Source: an uncultured Steroidobacteraceae bacterium | GTDB taxonomy: Bacteria > Pseudomonadota > Gammaproteobacteria > Steroidobacterales > Steroidobacteraceae | Direction of reading: 5' to 3' | DNA length: 9,091 nt | Assembly (NCBI GenBank): GCA_955652795.1 | Contig: CATPBQ010000037.1 | Span: forward strand, 1-9,091 | Shown: positions 7,412-9,091 of the stretch, piece by piece | How positions within the stretch are numbered: position 1 is the first letter of the stretch | How the letters are laid out: each line of letters begins with the position of its first letter | Notes under the pieces: generated by a model | What the model was told of the DNA's origin: nothing | Databases searched by the model: none | Seen by the model: only the letters and a program-made list of their open reading frames with translations | Made by a program: the position numbers and the translations under genes

Positions 7412-9091
7412 TCAGGCGACCGCGGTGCTGACCGCCTGGGCGGCCGGCAGGAGGATTTTGAAGCGGGTGAAGCGGCCGGGGTGGGTGCTCACGCCGATCT
7501 TGCCCCCGAGCGCGTACACGCTGCGCGCCACGACGTCCATGCCGACCCCGCGGCCGGCATCCATGGAGACGTCCTCCTGGGTGGAGAAACCCGGATGAAA
7601 GATCAGGGCCATCGCGGCGCGCGTGTCCATGCCGCCGGCTTCCTCTTCGCTGATCAGCTGCTGGCGCACGGCGGCGGCCTTGAGCGCCTCGGTCTCAATG
7701 CCCGCGCCGTCGTCCTCGAACACCAGCTCGTAGCCCTCCCCGGCCTTGCGGAAATGCACGCTCACGACGCCGACGTCCTGCTTGCTGTGCGCACGGCGCA
7801 CCTCGGGCGGCTCGATGCCATGCACGGCCGCGTTACGCAGCATCTGGATGAGGCAGTCCTTGATGGTCGCGGCATACGTCAGCGGCACCTCGCTCAGTCC
7901 CGCCACGGTCAGCCTGAAGCGCTTGGCGTGATCCCGGGCCAGCCGCTCGGCCATCCCCTGCAGCGCGGGCGACAGATCCTCCACCGGCCGGGACTGCGGC
8001 CGCACAGCGGCGGAGCGGTTCATAGCTCCGGCGGCCGCGGCCGCCGCACCGGGGGTGGTTTCCTTGAGCGCCGTGAGACGCGTGGCCATCTCGCGCACGC
8101 TGCGCAGGTGAGCCAGCAGATCATCGAGCTTCAGGACCAGCGGCAGGAAGTCGTTGCCCGACAGCTCGGGCTTTTTCTTGCAGTCTGACACCCCGTCTTC
8201 GAGCACGTGCACGCGGTTGGCGATGCTCTTGAGGTTGAGCGCCGAGGCCTCGCCCTTGATGCCGTGCAGCTCGCGAAACAGGCCGCCGAGCTTCTTGCGG
8301 AATTCGGCGTCGGTGCGCGCCGGCTCCCTGAGGATGGTGTTGACGAGCTTGAGGCTGGTTTCGGTGGTGTCCAGGAAGGACAGCAGCTGCAGCGGGTCGA
8401 CGTGCAGCATGCCGATCATCATGTCGACCTGCGCATTGGCGTTCTCCTGCGAGTCCTGCAGCTCGCGGGCGAGCAGCACGCTGGAGGTGATGTCGCCGAC
8501 GGCGCACAGCACGTGCCTGATGCCTTCCGGTCCCATGACGCGGTGGAAGTCGAACTGCAGGTAGCGGGTCTCCTTGCCGCCGTGCCCGTTATCCGTGGTG
8601 ATCTCGAGCTGGCCCAGCGGGTTGATGCTCTTCATCAGGTTCTCGTGGGCGCGATCGCCCCACAGGAGCTTGATGTACTTGGTGGCGGTCGCGAGCGTCG
8701 CCGGCGCCACCAGGTCCTTGAGCAGTTCTTCGAAGGACAGGCCCGCGAAGTCCTGGCGGCTGAACATGCGTGTCAGCGCCTCCGACCAGACGCTGCCGAT
8801 ACGGTAGTCCGCATCGAGTAGGAAAAAGCCCTCATGCACCGTCTTGAGAATGTCACGCGTCTGCTCCTGGGCCTCGCGCGCGGCGCGCTCATGGCTCGAG
8901 CGCGTGAGCCGGAAGTAGCCGGCCGCGGCCGCCAGCGCCAGCGCCGCGATCACACCGGCGAACAGCAGCGTGCGCAGGCGCGCCGCGGCGTCCGAGGAAG
9001 TGCGTTGCAGCGTCGCGGCGAGTGCCGCCAGCTGCGCCTGCAGCGGCCCGGCGCTGTCGTTTGCGAACAGCTGCGCACGCTTGACTTCGGC
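7412..9091 (-). CDS. Membrane-bound CheA-like sensor kinase (TM-PAS-Hpt-HATPase), 5' end outside window
   Basis: The frame is open to the window edge, so 559 residues are visible and the N-terminus is missing. Visible order: an Ala/Gln/Leu-rich, probably helical tail of a sensor region (1-40); a membrane helix (about 41-62); a linker helix; a PAS domain (about 79-205, with HEGFFLLDADYRIGSVW near its start); an Hpt domain with phospho-acceptor H276 in LHGIKGEASALNL; an Ala-rich linker (about 346-356); and a CheA-type ATPase domain with N-box RNAAVHGIE (N420), G1 EDDGAGI (D460, D461), the F-box IFHPGFSTQED and G2 GRGVGMDVV (about 513-521). It ends just after the ATPase at ILLPAAQ, so it has no CheW-like P5 domain; no clear P3 dimerisation domain or ordinary HisKA H-box is seen. 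By family logic the ATPase phosphorylates the Hpt histidine, which passes phosphate to the next-door receiver. The GTG at 8953 lies within the membrane helix and is not the start. Confidence 0.88.
   Translation of the reverse strand, partial: AEVKRAQLFANDSAGPLQAQLAALAATLQRTSSDAAARLRTLLFAGVIAALALAAAAGYFRLTRSSHERAAREAQEQTRDILKTVHEGFFLLDADYRIGSVWSEALTRMFSRQDFAGLSFEELLKDLVAPATLATATKYIKLLWGDRAHENLMKSINPLGQLEITTDNGHGGKETRYLQFDFHRVMGPEGIRHVLCAVGDITSSVLLARELQDSQENANAQVDMMIGMLHVDPLQLLSFLDTTETSLKLVNTILREPARTDAEFRKKLGGLFRELHGIKGEASALNLKSIANRVHVLEDGVSDCKKKPELSGNDFLPLVLKLDDLLAHLRSVREMATRLTALKETTPGAAAAAAGAMNRSAAVRPQSRPVEDLSPALQGMAERLARDHAKRFRLTVAGLSEVPLTYAATIKDCLIQMLRNAAVHGIEPPEVRRAHSKQDVGVVSVHFRKAGEGYELVFEDDGAGIETEALKAAAVRQQLISEEEAGGMDTRAAMALIFHPGFSTQEDVSMDAGRGVGMDVVARSVYALGGKIGVSTHPGRFTRFKILLPAAQAVSTAVA

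Noticed and set aside
7412..8953. Kinase gene read as complete from GTG at 8953
   Set aside because: The GTG falls inside the membrane helix, and the frame continues open to base 9091 with a plausible sensor-region sequence, so the gene is cut by the window edge.

Overview
This window comes from a GC-rich bacterium. The full bacterial Kdp system and the protein sequences point to a proteobacterium, possibly gamma or beta, but no ribosomal or other phylogenetic marker is present, so the lineage is an inference with low precision. The window is almost wholly coding and has no gene-free stretch longer than about 25 bases. No tRNA, rRNA, insertion sequence, CRISPR array or integration scar was seen.

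Left two thirds (1-6517, plus strand): the 3' part of a high-affinity potassium uptake operon, kdpA (5' end cut by the window edge), kdpB, kdpC, kdpD, kdpE. The genes are tightly packed: 22 bp between kdpA and kdpB, a 17 bp overlap of kdpB and kdpC if kdpC starts at a TTG, 6 bp between kdpC and kdpD, and a 4 bp overlap of kdpD and kdpE. KdpA is the K+ channel-like subunit, KdpB the P-type ATPase, KdpC the single-span accessory subunit, KdpD the membrane sensor kinase and KdpE its OmpR-type response regulator. The KdpE-controlled promoter and any kdpF lie upstream, outside the window. Every key catalytic residue checked is present, so the system looks functional and ordinary.

Right third (6518-9091, minus strand): three genes reading towards kdpE. 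In order of transcription they are a membrane-anchored CheA-like kinase (transmembrane helix, PAS, Hpt, CheA-type ATPase, but no CheW-like domain), a stand-alone CheY-like receiver, and a CheX-type phosphatase. Gaps are 19 and 23 bp and both downstream genes have good Shine-Dalgarno sequences, so they are probably one transcript. On paper this is a complete phosphate circuit (donor, receiver, phosphatase) with no CheW, receptor or output domain in view. It is the least conventional part of the window.

The two transcription units converge with no intergenic base: the TAG of kdpE directly abuts the reverse-strand TAA of the cheX-like gene. No terminator fits between them.
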